Positions 41,001 through 47,113 of a stretch of DNA of 64,000 nucleotides are shown piece after piece. The position numbers were made by a program, and so were the translations under genes. The stretch is from the NCBI GenBank assembly GCA_014874455.1, contig JADBJL010000090.1:99132-163131 (forward strand), in the 5' to 3' direction. Source of the DNA: Thermomicrobiaceae bacterium (GTDB lineage: Bacteria > Chloroflexota > Chloroflexia > Thermomicrobiales > Thermomicrobiaceae). A model generated the notes under the pieces. That model was not told the origin of the DNA. It saw only the letters and a program-made list of their open reading frames with translations, and did not search any database. Positions within the stretch are counted from its first letter, which is position 1, and every line of letters starts with the position of its first letter.

Positions 41001-41531
41001 GTGATCCTGCAGCTCGAGAAAGAAACGATCCGGGCCGAAGATGTCGCGGAGCGCCACCGCGTAGCGACGAGCCTCGTCGTCGTTACCGTTCAGAAGATGC
41101 GTTGCGACCGGGCCCTTGAGACAGGCCGAGGTGGCAATGATTCCCTCCGCGTGCTGAGCGAGCAGTTCCAGATCGATACGCGGTTTGTAATAGAACCCCT
41201 CGAGGCTCGCTTTGCTCGCGAGCTTGAGCAGGTTGCGGTAGCCCCGTTCGTCCTCGGCGAGAAGGAGCAGGTGATAGGAAGACTTGTCACGGTCCGCGAT
41301 GCTCCGGGGAGCGAGATAGGCTTCGACGCCCAGGATCGGGTGGAGGCCGGCCGCCTTCGCAGCCTTGTACCAGTCGATGACGCCATACATCACGCCGTGG
41401 TCGGTGATGGCGACATGTTCCATCCCGAGCTGCTGGGCGCGTGCGATGTACTCCGAAACCCTGCCGAGACCGTCCAGCAGTGAGAACTCGGTATGCAGGT
41501 GCAGGTGAACGAAGGGGCGGGCACGACTCAT
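38013..41531 (-). CDS. dnaE: DNA polymerase III subunit alpha
   Basis: The replicative polymerase, 1172 residues, DnaE1 type. The N-terminal PHP domain has HLHLHTEFSLLDGLGRV. The C-family polymerase core has GVRGSAAASIVLYTLGITDIDP and the catalytic DIDMDFAD at about residue 393-398, with DYVARKYG next and a later GRPGPMQHIP-like VALYRPGPMQHIPTY. The fingers carry KAMGKKIPEKM. The tandem HhH and OB-fold (residues about 970-1080) follow, with MRKLTTRSNRVMAVCQLEDRSG-like sequence. ATG 41531 is followed by RARPFVHLH. An XRE regulator gene lies 100 bp upstream. Confidence 0.97.
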   Translation of the reverse strand: MSRARPFVHLHLHTEFSLLDGLGRVSEYIARAQQLGMEHVAITDHGVMYGVIDWYKAAKAAGLHPILGVEAYLAPRSIADRDKSSYHLLLLAEDERGYRNLLKLASKASLEGFYYKPRIDLELLAQHAEGIIATSACLKGPVATHLLNGNDDEARRYAVALRDIFGPDRFFLELQDHGLPEQHQANRKLISLARELSLPLVVTNDVHYLDQADAAVQDLLVCIQTNSTIHDPKRMRMQSDQLYFKSAEEMWRLFDSVPEALENTVRIAERCQVELEFGRLHLPDPGVPDGMTADEYLAQLCWEGIRQRYPELTEEVRRRLEYELDVIKQTGFSSYMLIVRDFADFARRQRIPFGVRGSAAASIVLYTLGITDIDPLANRLVFERFLNLERREMPDIDMDFADNRRAEVIDYVARKYGPERVAQIITFGTMGAKAAIRDVGRAMGWAYSDVDRIARLIPSTLNMTLDRALAESPELRQLYETDPRSRELIDNARRLEGIARHAGTHAAGVVIAASPLVEHVPLQRPARAEEGALPTTQFPMETVAEIGLLKMDFLGLANLTILGEAVEIIKELHGIELDPKQFPDGDEKTYRMLGQGETFGVFQLESAGMRRYIRELQPTSVAELAAMVALYRPGPMQHIPTYCRAKHGLEPISYPHPDLAEILDETYGVIVYQDQVLLIARKFAGYTLGEADIMRKAMGKKIPEKMKAERERFIAGAVAKGYSAEDAERIFNLIEPFAGYAFNKAHAVCYATISYQTAYLKANYPAEYMTAVLRLAPSHPAGTAKRVAAALAECQKLGIPVLPPDINRSGKTFEVEHLPDGGLGIRFGLAMVKNVGEGAVEAILKARDERPDKRFASFEEFCEAIDWSVVNRRVAESLIKCGALDCLGDRKMLLAVLDQAISAAQARQRANRKGQIDLFSAAGQSPALAIAKPEKEPPDIPHATLLAWEKELLGVYLSSHPLDDYVGVVRRDGLVQIAEIDEESAGETVELIAMVAGMRKLTTRSNRVMAVCQLEDRSGSIELVVFPDLYEESKELLAEDMVLRVTARVDVRNDDVQLIGQQIRLAEVGVSAPQREPGVVHVRLSVTSDTEQDIAAMHRLRELLDEFPGDDRLILHLATASGDVLLASSLRVDWCPDLVRALQQTLGPECVWREEVVEPRGADHATAVALSA

Positions 41532-41570
41532 GTCAGCACCAATCTCTCGCCTCTCGTCGCGAGCCTGCGC

Positions 41571-41592
41571 GCCCCGGCACGAGTACCGGGGC
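41571..41592 (-). terminator. Hairpin between the XRE gene and dnaE
   Basis: GCCCCGG (41571-41577) and CCGGGGC (41586-41592), loop of eight bases. It lies in the 100-bp spacer between the XRE regulator and dnaE, on the same strand, and could terminate or attenuate transcription before dnaE. No T-run follows. Confidence 0.4.
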
Positions 41593-41631
41593 AGCTAACC
41601 CACCGGAGCCTCGCGATGGTAATGGTACCAA

Positions 41632-42075
41632 TCAGACCATCCCAGCGAACTCGCTGGTGAGCGTTCTCCGCCCGCTCGAGGCCGTGCGGCGCACCTGTCG
41701 CACCAAGAGCTCGAGCATCTGCTGGAAGTCTTGCCGGACGGGCTCGGGCACGTCATCGCTCTGCAGGAGCTGCACGACGTCGGTCAACACCGGCACGTCC
41801 CCGAAGAGGTGCTCAGCCCGCTGGGGCAGGAAACCTGCAGCGGCCAGCAGGCTATCTCGTTGCGCCGCCGACAACCCCAGGGCCGCCGCCAGACGCAGCA
41901 CAGCTTCCCTCGTCGGCGCCCGTCGGCCGCTCTCGAGTCGACTGACATAGCTGTGATCGAAGCCTGAGAGCTGCGCCAACCGGCTCTGAGAGACGCGTGC
42001 GCTCTCGCGGTAGCGCCGCAACAGCTCCGCAAATCCGCCAGCTTGTAGCAGCTCCTGGTTCCCCAGTTCGGCCAC
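41632..42075 (-). CDS. XRE-family HTH transcriptional regulator
   Basis: A 147-residue DNA-binding protein. Residues 13-70 form an XRE helix-turn-helix: FAELLRRYRESARVSQSRLAQLSG, then FDHSYVSRLESGRRAPTREAVLRLAAALGLS, the classical lambda-repressor-type pattern. The C-terminal half (residues 75-147) is helical and not recognised; it may bind a ligand or form dimers. GTG 42075 has GAAAGGAG upstream. The gene has its own promoter, and direct TGACA repeats lie just upstream of it, so autoregulation is plausible. Its position before dnaE could be incidental. Confidence 0.85.
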   Translation of the reverse strand: MAELGNQELLQAGGFAELLRRYRESARVSQSRLAQLSGFDHSYVSRLESGRRAPTREAVLRLAAALGLSAAQRDSLLAAAGFLPQRAEHLFGDVPVLTDVVQLLQSDDVPEPVRQDFQQMLELLVRQVRRTASSGRRTLTSEFAGMV

Positions 42076-42125
42076 GCTCGCGCTCCTTTCGCTTCTGGCG
42101 AATACCCTGCCTCCGTGTCACCCCC

Positions 42126-42154
42126 ATGCTAGCAGGATCGTGCCGCCCTGTCAA
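42126..42154 (-). promoter_or_regulatory. Promoter of the XRE regulator
   Basis: On the minus strand TTGACA (42154-42149) and TAGCAT (42131-42126) with a 17-base spacer. The start would be near 42119, about 44 bases before GTG 42075. Confidence 0.6.
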
Positions 42155-42180
42155 CCCTTTTCCGGTTTGTCCCCATCCTC

Positions 42181-42195
42181 GTGACAGATTGACAC
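42181..42195. promoter_or_regulatory. TGACA repeats, candidate XRE operator
   Basis: GTGACAGATTGACAC contains TGACA twice, eight bases apart. Further TGTCA-type words lie at 42115-42120 and in the -35 at 42149-42154, so the promoter of the XRE gene is surrounded by similar pentamers. Binding by the adjacent regulator is inferred. Confidence 0.35.
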
Positions 42196-42280
42196 AGAAG
42201 TGGCGAGCCCGGTGCTTCACGTCAGTTTGGCGACATCTTCGAGTCAACTACCGGACAGCAACCACGTTCCAGGCCGCGGT

Positions 42281-42309
42281 TGGTATACTGCCGCGGGGCG
42301 TCGCCCCGC
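42281..42309 (+). promoter_or_regulatory. Extended -10 and 5' hairpin before the cyclohydrolase gene
   Basis: TGG-TATACT at 42281-42289 is an extended -10. Seven-base arms GCGGGGC (42293-42299) and GCCCCGC (42303-42309) form a hairpin at the likely 5' end of the transcript, 39 bases before the ATG at 42348. Confidence 0.5.
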
Positions 42310-42347
42310 AGCGTGCTCTCGCCCACAAGTTCCCGGGGTGCGAGGAC

Positions 42348-43022
42348 ATGGCATCAGACACGACCGACTCGGTTGCACAGTGGCCCCTCCAGACGCTCGT
42401 CAAGCGACTCGCCGACCCACGCGATCCCTCAGGTGGAGGCGTTCTCGCCGCGGTCAGCCTGGCCGGCGCAGCCGCCGTGGCACAGATGGTCGCAACGATC
42501 GAACGCAAGCGTGCGAGTCAGGATCAGATGCGCGCGCACGCCTTCGCTGAGGCCGAGGAGTGCTTCGGTCGACTGGCCGAACGGTTGCTGCAGCAGGCCG
42601 ATTTCGATCGAGCGATCCTGGCTCGCCTGCTGGCGAGCCTCCGTGCCTCGCGAAAGGGTGGCGTCCGCATGACCGCTGAGAACCTACACGAGGCGGCTGC
42701 GGCAGCCGCCGACGGCCCGCTCACCACGGCCGAGGCCGGGCTCGAGGTGCTCCGCCGGGCGCTCGCTGTCGCGCCGCTATGCTCACGCTTCGTTGCCAGC
42801 GACCTCGCCGCTGCCGGGCACGTGGCCCGTGCGGCGATCGATGCCGCCTTATGCATGGCCGAGGCGAACCTGCCGCTTCTCGCTGACGCAGCGCAGGCCT
42901 CGACCCGCGCTCGCGCCCGAGCGATCGCTGATGAGGCCAGCAGCCTCGCTCGCCGGCTCGCCAGCGCGATTCCGTCTATCCCACCGGATGAGGGAGAGGC
43001 CGATGCCCGCCCGCTTGCTTGA
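42348..43022 (+). CDS. Cyclodeaminase/cyclohydrolase family protein (FchA/FTCD_C)
   Basis: A 224-residue protein of the formiminotransferase-cyclodeaminase C-terminal family. Members include methenyl-tetrahydrofolate cyclohydrolase FchA and formimino-THF cyclodeaminase. The N-terminal block LADPRDPSGGGVLAAVSLAGAAAVAQMV matches the family consensus with its PxGGG loop, and the remainder is all-helical as expected (AEECFGRLAERLLQQADFD, AAIDAALCMAEANLPLLADA). ATG 42348 follows GCGAGGAC. It overlaps folD by 20 bp and has no histidine-degradation genes nearby, which favours a role in C1-folate metabolism rather than histidine breakdown. Confidence 0.83.
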   Translation: MASDTTDSVAQWPLQTLVKRLADPRDPSGGGVLAAVSLAGAAAVAQMVATIERKRASQDQMRAHAFAEAEECFGRLAERLLQQADFDRAILARLLASLRASRKGGVRMTAENLHEAAAAAADGPLTTAEAGLEVLRRALAVAPLCSRFVASDLAAAGHVARAAIDAALCMAEANLPLLADAAQASTRARARAIADEASSLARRLASAIPSIPPDEGEADARPLA

Positions 43023-43842
43023 CGGCAGACCCGTGGCTGAGGAGATATTGCGTGCTGTACGTGAACAAATACGCCAAATCAGCACGCAGCACCTGCTGAC
43101 CCTGGCGCTCCTGCTTCCCGATGATGTGGGAGCGAAGGCGTACGCCCGCGCTATCCATAAGACGCTCGCTCCGCTCGGTGTCCAGGTGCGGCATGTTCCG
43201 CTGGACGAGTCCATCGACGAAGCCGGCTTCCGGGAAATCGTCACGCGACTCAACCAGCAGCCGGAGGTCGCGGGCATCTTGGCGTTGCAGCCGCTGCCGA
43301 GGTCACTCCCCCGCTGGCTCCCGGCGCTGACGATCGCTCCCGAGAAGGATGTCGACGGCATGACCCCCATCAATGCCGGCCGGCTCTTCCTCGGTCTCCC
43401 AGCCGTCGCGCCGAGTACCCCCGCTGGCGGGATGGAGCTTCTCCGTTACTACGGCATCGCGGTGGCAGGCCGCCGGGCCGTGGTGGTCGGCCGCAGTCCA
43501 GTGGTCGGCCGCCCGCTCGTCTCCCTCCTCCTCTCCGCGGACGCCACTGTGACGGTTTGCCACCGCAAGACCACTGATCTCGCGGAAGTCACACGAACCG
43601 CTGAGCTGCTGTTCGTGGCTGCGGGTTCACCGGGCCTGATCGGGCCGGAAATGGTTCGGCCCGGCGCGGTGGTCGTCGACTTCGGGATAAACGTCGTCGG
43701 GGAGCGCCTCGTCGGCGACGTCGACCCGGCCGTAGCTGAGGTCGCCAGCGCGATCACTCCGGTACCGGGAGGAACTGGCCCGGTTACGAATGCCGTCCTG
43801 GCGCGCAACCTGGTGACCTTGGCAAGGCTACAGCGGAGCTGA
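43003..43842 (+). CDS. folD: FolD-type methylenetetrahydrofolate dehydrogenase lacking cyclohydrolase residues
   Basis: A 279-residue FolD, which interconverts methylene-, methenyl- and formyl-THF. The NADP domain is normal: KDVDGMTPINAGRL, STPAGGMELLRYYGIAVAGR, VVVGRSPVVGRPL and ITPVPGGTGPVTNAVLARN. The usual YVxxK active-site motif reads YARAIHK, so the position of the cyclohydrolase lysine is Ile51. The usual VQLPLP reads ALQPLP, so the position of the partnering Gln is Leu95. Asp118 is kept. In human MTHFD1 the equivalent Lys56 and Gln100 are important for cyclohydrolase activity, and Lys56 changes leave dehydrogenase activity. The preceding cyclohydrolase-family gene overlaps by 20 bp. 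Confidence 0.92.
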   Translation: MPARLLDGRPVAEEILRAVREQIRQISTQHLLTLALLLPDDVGAKAYARAIHKTLAPLGVQVRHVPLDESIDEAGFREIVTRLNQQPEVAGILALQPLPRSLPRWLPALTIAPEKDVDGMTPINAGRLFLGLPAVAPSTPAGGMELLRYYGIAVAGRRAVVVGRSPVVGRPLVSLLLSADATVTVCHRKTTDLAEVTRTAELLFVAAGSPGLIGPEMVRPGAVVVDFGINVVGERLVGDVDPAVAEVASAITPVPGGTGPVTNAVLARNLVTLARLQRS

Positions 43843-43896
43843 AGGCCCGACGCTCAGCGGTCCCTTCGGCTGCCGAGCCCCGCGTAAAGAACGCTC

Positions 43897-43910
43897 GGCC
43901 GTTACCGGCC
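43897..43910 (+). terminator. Short hairpin after folD
   Basis: GGCCG (43897-43901) and CGGCC (43906-43910), loop TTAC, 55 bases after the folD stop. It is short and lacks a T-run, so termination is uncertain. Confidence 0.3.
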
Positions 43911-44035
43911 TTCGTCCGCCTTCCGGTCGAGATCGTCAGAAAAGCATCTATCTACGACCCGGCACGCGGCATCCTTGACAGTACGGTTTAAGCGAGGCCC
44001 GGCGAGGCGATGAGGAGAAGCGAGGGAGAATCCGG

Positions 44036-44329
44036 ATGTCAGGCGAAGTGCTGCGCGCGTTCCTGCTCTGGCTACCGGCCGGCACCCTTATCCCCTTCCT
44101 GGTGAGCTGGCGTACCGGGGCCTCACCGCGCCTGGCCGCGATCGAGGCGAGCATCTTCGCGCTCGGTGGACTCCTCATCTACCCGACGCTGCTGGGGATG
44201 GTCAGCGCACGCTTCGTCGACCGCCCAAACCCCGAGTTGCTCTTTCTCTTCGGCTTCGTGCTCGCCACGCTGACGCTCGTCGCCTTTCGCTGGCGGATGC
44301 GCCGGCTCCAGCGGGGACGCTTCTCCTAA
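44036..44329 (+). CDS. Small membrane protein, three helices, unknown function
   Basis: A 97-residue protein with three hydrophobic helices (FLLWLPAGTLIPFLVSW, EASIFALGGLLIYPTLLG, LLFLFGFVLATLTLVAF) and a basic tail (RWRMRRLQRGRFS). It has no recognisable family motif. ATG 44036 follows GGGAG at good spacing. A TTGACA at 43975 upstream lacks a matching -10, so the promoter is unclear. It lies alone after folD and before a gene-poor stretch. Confidence 0.65.
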   Translation: MSGEVLRAFLLWLPAGTLIPFLVSWRTGASPRLAAIEASIFALGGLLIYPTLLGMVSARFVDRPNPELLFLFGFVLATLTLVAFRWRMRRLQRGRFS

Positions 44330-44588
44330 CGACATCTTGCTCCGCCAGGCGGGCCAAGAGCCGGTCGGCCCACCACGCCTGAAAATGAGGAAAGACCAGC
44401 CCGACCGGATGCCGCACTGGCCTGGAGCCAGGCAACGGGAGCGCGATCATCCCTACCGGCCAGTTGACGTCCGTGTCTCCACACGCGGTCAGCCACACCG
44501 ACAGCGCGTCCCGTGCTTCGGTAGCCGGGGCGCGGTCTGACTGTCCGCCAGCGAATACGGCCTCGCCTTTACCAAAGCCCAAGCGATA

Positions 44589-44615
44589 CTGGCCCGCTGA
44601 GATCGAGCGGGCCAG
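44589..44615. repeat. Ten-base perfect inverted repeat
   Basis: CTGGCCCGCT (44589-44598) and AGCGGGCCAG (44606-44615) with loop GAGATCG. It could be a terminator hairpin but no T-run follows. It lies inside the open minus-strand frame of the gene-poor stretch. Confidence 0.6.
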
Positions 44616-44677
44616 CTTGGCGTGACCAGCGAGATGAAGCCCGCGGACTGTCTACAGGCATCCTCTCGCTCGCTAGA

Positions 44678-44872
44678 TCACCGCACCCAGTGCACCGTAG
44701 ACTGGGGGCCGATGACTCGCTGGCCCAATGGCGTGACCGGTTCCGCGAACGTGTGGGTTACCATCGCGCCAGCGAAGATCCCCACGGCGCGCAAGGTCTC
44801 GGTCCCCGTATTGCGGAACCCGTGAGGATGGACCTCGATGCGGATCGCAAAGCGGATCTGTGAGTCTGACCC
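44678..44872 (-). pseudogene. Cupin-domain gene fragment (C-terminal part)
   Basis: A 64-codon frame between two TGA codons reads IRFAIRIEVHPHGFRNTGTE, then TLRAVGIFAGAMVTHTFAEP and VTPLGQRVIGPQSTVHWVR. The HPHGFRNTGTETL segment is the second cupin motif, and the ending is like single-domain cupins. The N-terminal half with the first motif (HxH and Glu) is missing or frameshifted. There is no start codon with a ribosome site. I take it as the 3' remnant of a cupin gene. Confidence 0.6.
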
Positions 44873-45099
44873 TCAGCCTCGGTCGGCAGAGCAGGTCTGA
44901 TGATGACTCCGCCGGGAGACAGCTCGGACCGAACCGAGCGGGCCTCATCGCCATCCGCACCTGGTTCCTGGATCCCTTCGGCCGGATCAAGGTTTGGCTG
45001 AAGGTCTGAGCTGGACTTGTGCCGATCCTGCCAGCCGAATGCGGGCACGGAGCGCGTGACGAATCACGGCACAGCCTCGCCGGGCACGGCATCGAGGGA

Positions 45100-46242
45100 T
45101 CAGCCTGAATTGTCTGCCACCGCCGTCGAGTGCGCGCTCTGCTGTAGCCTCAGCAGTTTGCTCAGCGATCCCAGGGCAAGCGCCCCGATGATCCTCTGTC
45201 CCTCGGTGACGAGAATGGCCGGCGCGCCTGAATCCAGAAGCAGCTCGAATGCGCAGACCACCGGCTCCTGGCCGCTGACCTGTGGCAATCGCTCGACAGG
45301 CACCATCACCCGGCGTGCCGGCTCGGCTGAACGGCGCCGAAGCGCGGGCCCGAGCTGGTCGGCCGCCAGCACTCCGACCACGGCGTCGCCGTCGAGCACG
45401 AGCGCGAGCGGCGAGCGATCCGCGACCAGCAGCGACTCAGCGACCTCGCCGATCGGTTGACTCGCCTGTACCCTGGCTTGCACGCCGATCAGCGAGCCCG
45501 CCGGTTTCGTCCTGCCCACCGTGGCCGTCATCAACCGAAGGTGCTCCCAGCGGAGCGCTCTACCGAGCGACCAGCCAAGCCAGCCGAGCCACAGCCCCAG
45601 AATCGTAGCCCGCGTCTCGACCTGGAGGACCATGATAGCGAGTCCGAGAAGGAACAGCGCCATCAGCCTCCCGAGCGCGAGTATGAGCCGAGGAACCCCG
45701 CTCGAGGCGTCATGCAAGTACAGGAGCAGCGCGGTGAGAATTCTCCCGCCGTCGAGCGGTTGCCCCGGCAACAAGTTGACCAGCCCCAGAGTGAACGAGG
45801 CCGCGGACAGGCTGAGCCAGGCGGTACCCGTCGGCCCCCAGGCCCCATGGCCGCTCCACCACAGAACCGCTGCAGTCGCGCCGAGGACGATGTTCGCCAA
45901 CGGCCCTCCGAGCGCGACGACACTCTCCGGCCCTGGAGCTCGGGGCAGCCGGTAGCCATCGGGTGTGTCCCCGAATACCCAGAGCATGCACCGGTACGGC
46001 TCGTCACCGATTACCCTGGCGGCGACGATATGCCCCAGCAGATGGGCCACGAGCGCCATTGCCCAGGAGAGGACGAGCCCCACCGCGACGAGCCACCATG
46101 TAGCAGGGAACGAGTGGGGCCCGTATGCCTGGCCGAGCGACCCGATCAGGCCGGCAGCCCCGAGGCTGAGGAGCAGGTGCACCACCGGAAAACGGAGCTG
46201 GATCCACTTGAGCCGCACCTGAAAGGTCAATGGCAGGCTCAT
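45100..46242 (-). CDS. Site-2 protease-like membrane protein with CBS domains, catalytic motif broken
   Basis: A 380-residue protein of the S2P/M50 family with about six membrane segments, followed by a CBS pair (residues about 245-370: VQASQPIGEVAESLLVAD, LVLDGDAVVGVLAAD, CAFELLLDSGAPAILVTEGQR). In place of HExxH the motif is HLLGH (His67-His71); the catalytic Glu is Leu, coded CTG and not one step from GAG. The second motif NLLPGQPLDGG (Asp164) is normal. The zinc site could form without peptidase activity. The stop at 45100 borders the gene-poor stretch. It lies 61 bp after the c-di-AMP receptor gene on the same strand. Confidence 0.85.
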   Translation of the reverse strand: MSLPLTFQVRLKWIQLRFPVVHLLLSLGAAGLIGSLGQAYGPHSFPATWWLVAVGLVLSWAMALVAHLLGHIVAARVIGDEPYRCMLWVFGDTPDGYRLPRAPGPESVVALGGPLANIVLGATAAVLWWSGHGAWGPTGTAWLSLSAASFTLGLVNLLPGQPLDGGRILTALLLYLHDASSGVPRLILALGRLMALFLLGLAIMVLQVETRATILGLWLGWLGWSLGRALRWEHLRLMTATVGRTKPAGSLIGVQARVQASQPIGEVAESLLVADRSPLALVLDGDAVVGVLAADQLGPALRRRSAEPARRVMVPVERLPQVSGQEPVVCAFELLLDSGAPAILVTEGQRIIGALALGSLSKLLRLQQSAHSTAVADNSG

Positions 46243-46303
46243 GGCGGCTATCTCCAGCCGAGCAGGTGCGACCCGTCGGACGGGAGGGGAGCGAGGCGAA
46301 CGC

Positions 46304-46591
46304 CTACAAACGCTGGTAGTCTTCCAGGTTCAGAACGAAAACGGTCGCTGCCGCCGGTTGCACTTCGCCGGCCGGGCCTTGGTGTCGTGTCCGCGTCACC
46401 GCATGCTCGCGAATCAGCTCGAGCACGGTATCGACTTGCTCGTCTTCCACCCCGATCAGGAGAGTGGTATTGCCACGGCGCAAGAACCCTCCGGTACTCG
46501 CCAACCGCGTGGCCCGGAAGTTGTTTTCCAGCAGCGCGTCGATCACCGCGTCTGCATCGTCGTTCTGGACTACCGCTACGATCAGCTTCAT
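46304..46591 (-). CDS. Cyclic-di-AMP receptor, PII-like (DarA/PstA)
   Basis: A 95-residue PII-like protein of the DarA/PstA family that binds c-di-AMP. The N-terminal strand KLIVAVVQNDDADAVIDAL, then RATRLASTGGFLRRGNTTLLIGVEDEQVD, is the family core, with the conserved GGFLRxGNTTLLIGVED that binds the ligand. In Firmicutes, where the family is studied, effectors remain largely unknown. ATG 46591 follows CGGGAGCAGAGG. Its presence predicts a diadenylate cyclase elsewhere in the genome; none is in this window. Confidence 0.92.
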   Translation of the reverse strand: MKLIVAVVQNDDADAVIDALLENNFRATRLASTGGFLRRGNTTLLIGVEDEQVDTVLELIREHAVTRTRHQGPAGEVQPAAATVFVLNLEDYQRL

Positions 46592-46639
46592 CCTCTGCTC
46601 CCGGTGTTGCCGGCAGTATAGCCGCGGAAAGCGAGGCCG

Positions 46640-47113
46640 TCAAGCGTCGTTCGTTCGCGGGTCGTCCCCCGGCTCCTGAGCGTCGTTTCCCCTTCGCCGC
46701 GAGTCGAGATAGCTCTGCAGAATCAAGGCAGCGGCGACAGCATCGACGATCCCTCTTCGCCTGGCACGCCGGGTGCCTGCCTCGATCAGCGCCCGCTCAG
46801 CGATGGCGGTCGTGAGCCGCTCGTCCCAGTACACGATCGGCCGTTGCAGCAGCGCTCGGAGCTGTTCTCCGAACTCTCGCACCTCGGCAGCCTGCTGCCC
46901 CTCCCGACCCGACATGCCGGTCGGGAGCCCGATTACGATCACCTGGGGGTCGAACTGCTCAACAAGCGCCCGCAGCCGCTCGATTCCGCGCTCGGAGCGC
47001 TCCAGCGATTCCAGCGGGCTTGCGATCATCCCCAACTCGTCGCTGACCGCCACACCGATTCTTCGGCCGCCGACGTCGAGTCCCAGATAGCGACGACGCC
47101 CATGTTCATTCAC
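46640..47113 (-). CDS. ruvX: RuvX/YqgF Holliday junction resolvase-like protein
   Basis: A 157-residue YqgF family protein of the RNase H-like fold, linked to 16S rRNA maturation and recombination. YLGLDVGGRRIGVAVSDELG gives the first catalytic Asp, VIVIGLPTGMSGREGQQA the second region and YWDERLTTAIAERALIEAG the third, so the acidic residues are intact. The C-terminal 20 residues are acidic and unstructured. ATG 47113 lies 8 bp inside the end of the upstream gene. The order alaS ... ruvX is common in bacteria and supports both assignments. Confidence 0.92.
   Translation of the reverse strand: MNEHGRRRYLGLDVGGRRIGVAVSDELGMIASPLESLERSERGIERLRALVEQFDPQVIVIGLPTGMSGREGQQAAEVREFGEQLRALLQRPIVYWDERLTTAIAERALIEAGTRRARRRGIVDAVAAALILQSYLDSRRRGNDAQEPGDDPRTNDA

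Larger units (their letters stand above)
44330..45099. other. Gene-poor stretch with decayed minus-strand remnants
   Basis: No intact gene was found in these 770 bases. The minus strand from 44651 to about 44330 is an open frame with ISAGQYRLGFGKGEAVFAG and WLTACGDTDVNWPVGMI, which reads like a protein but matches no family I know, and its C-terminal end overlaps the plus-strand gene before it. A cupin fragment lies at 44678-44872. The stretch 44900-45099 shows nothing convincing. An inverted repeat sits at 44589-44615. The whole looks like a degraded region. Confidence 0.5.
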
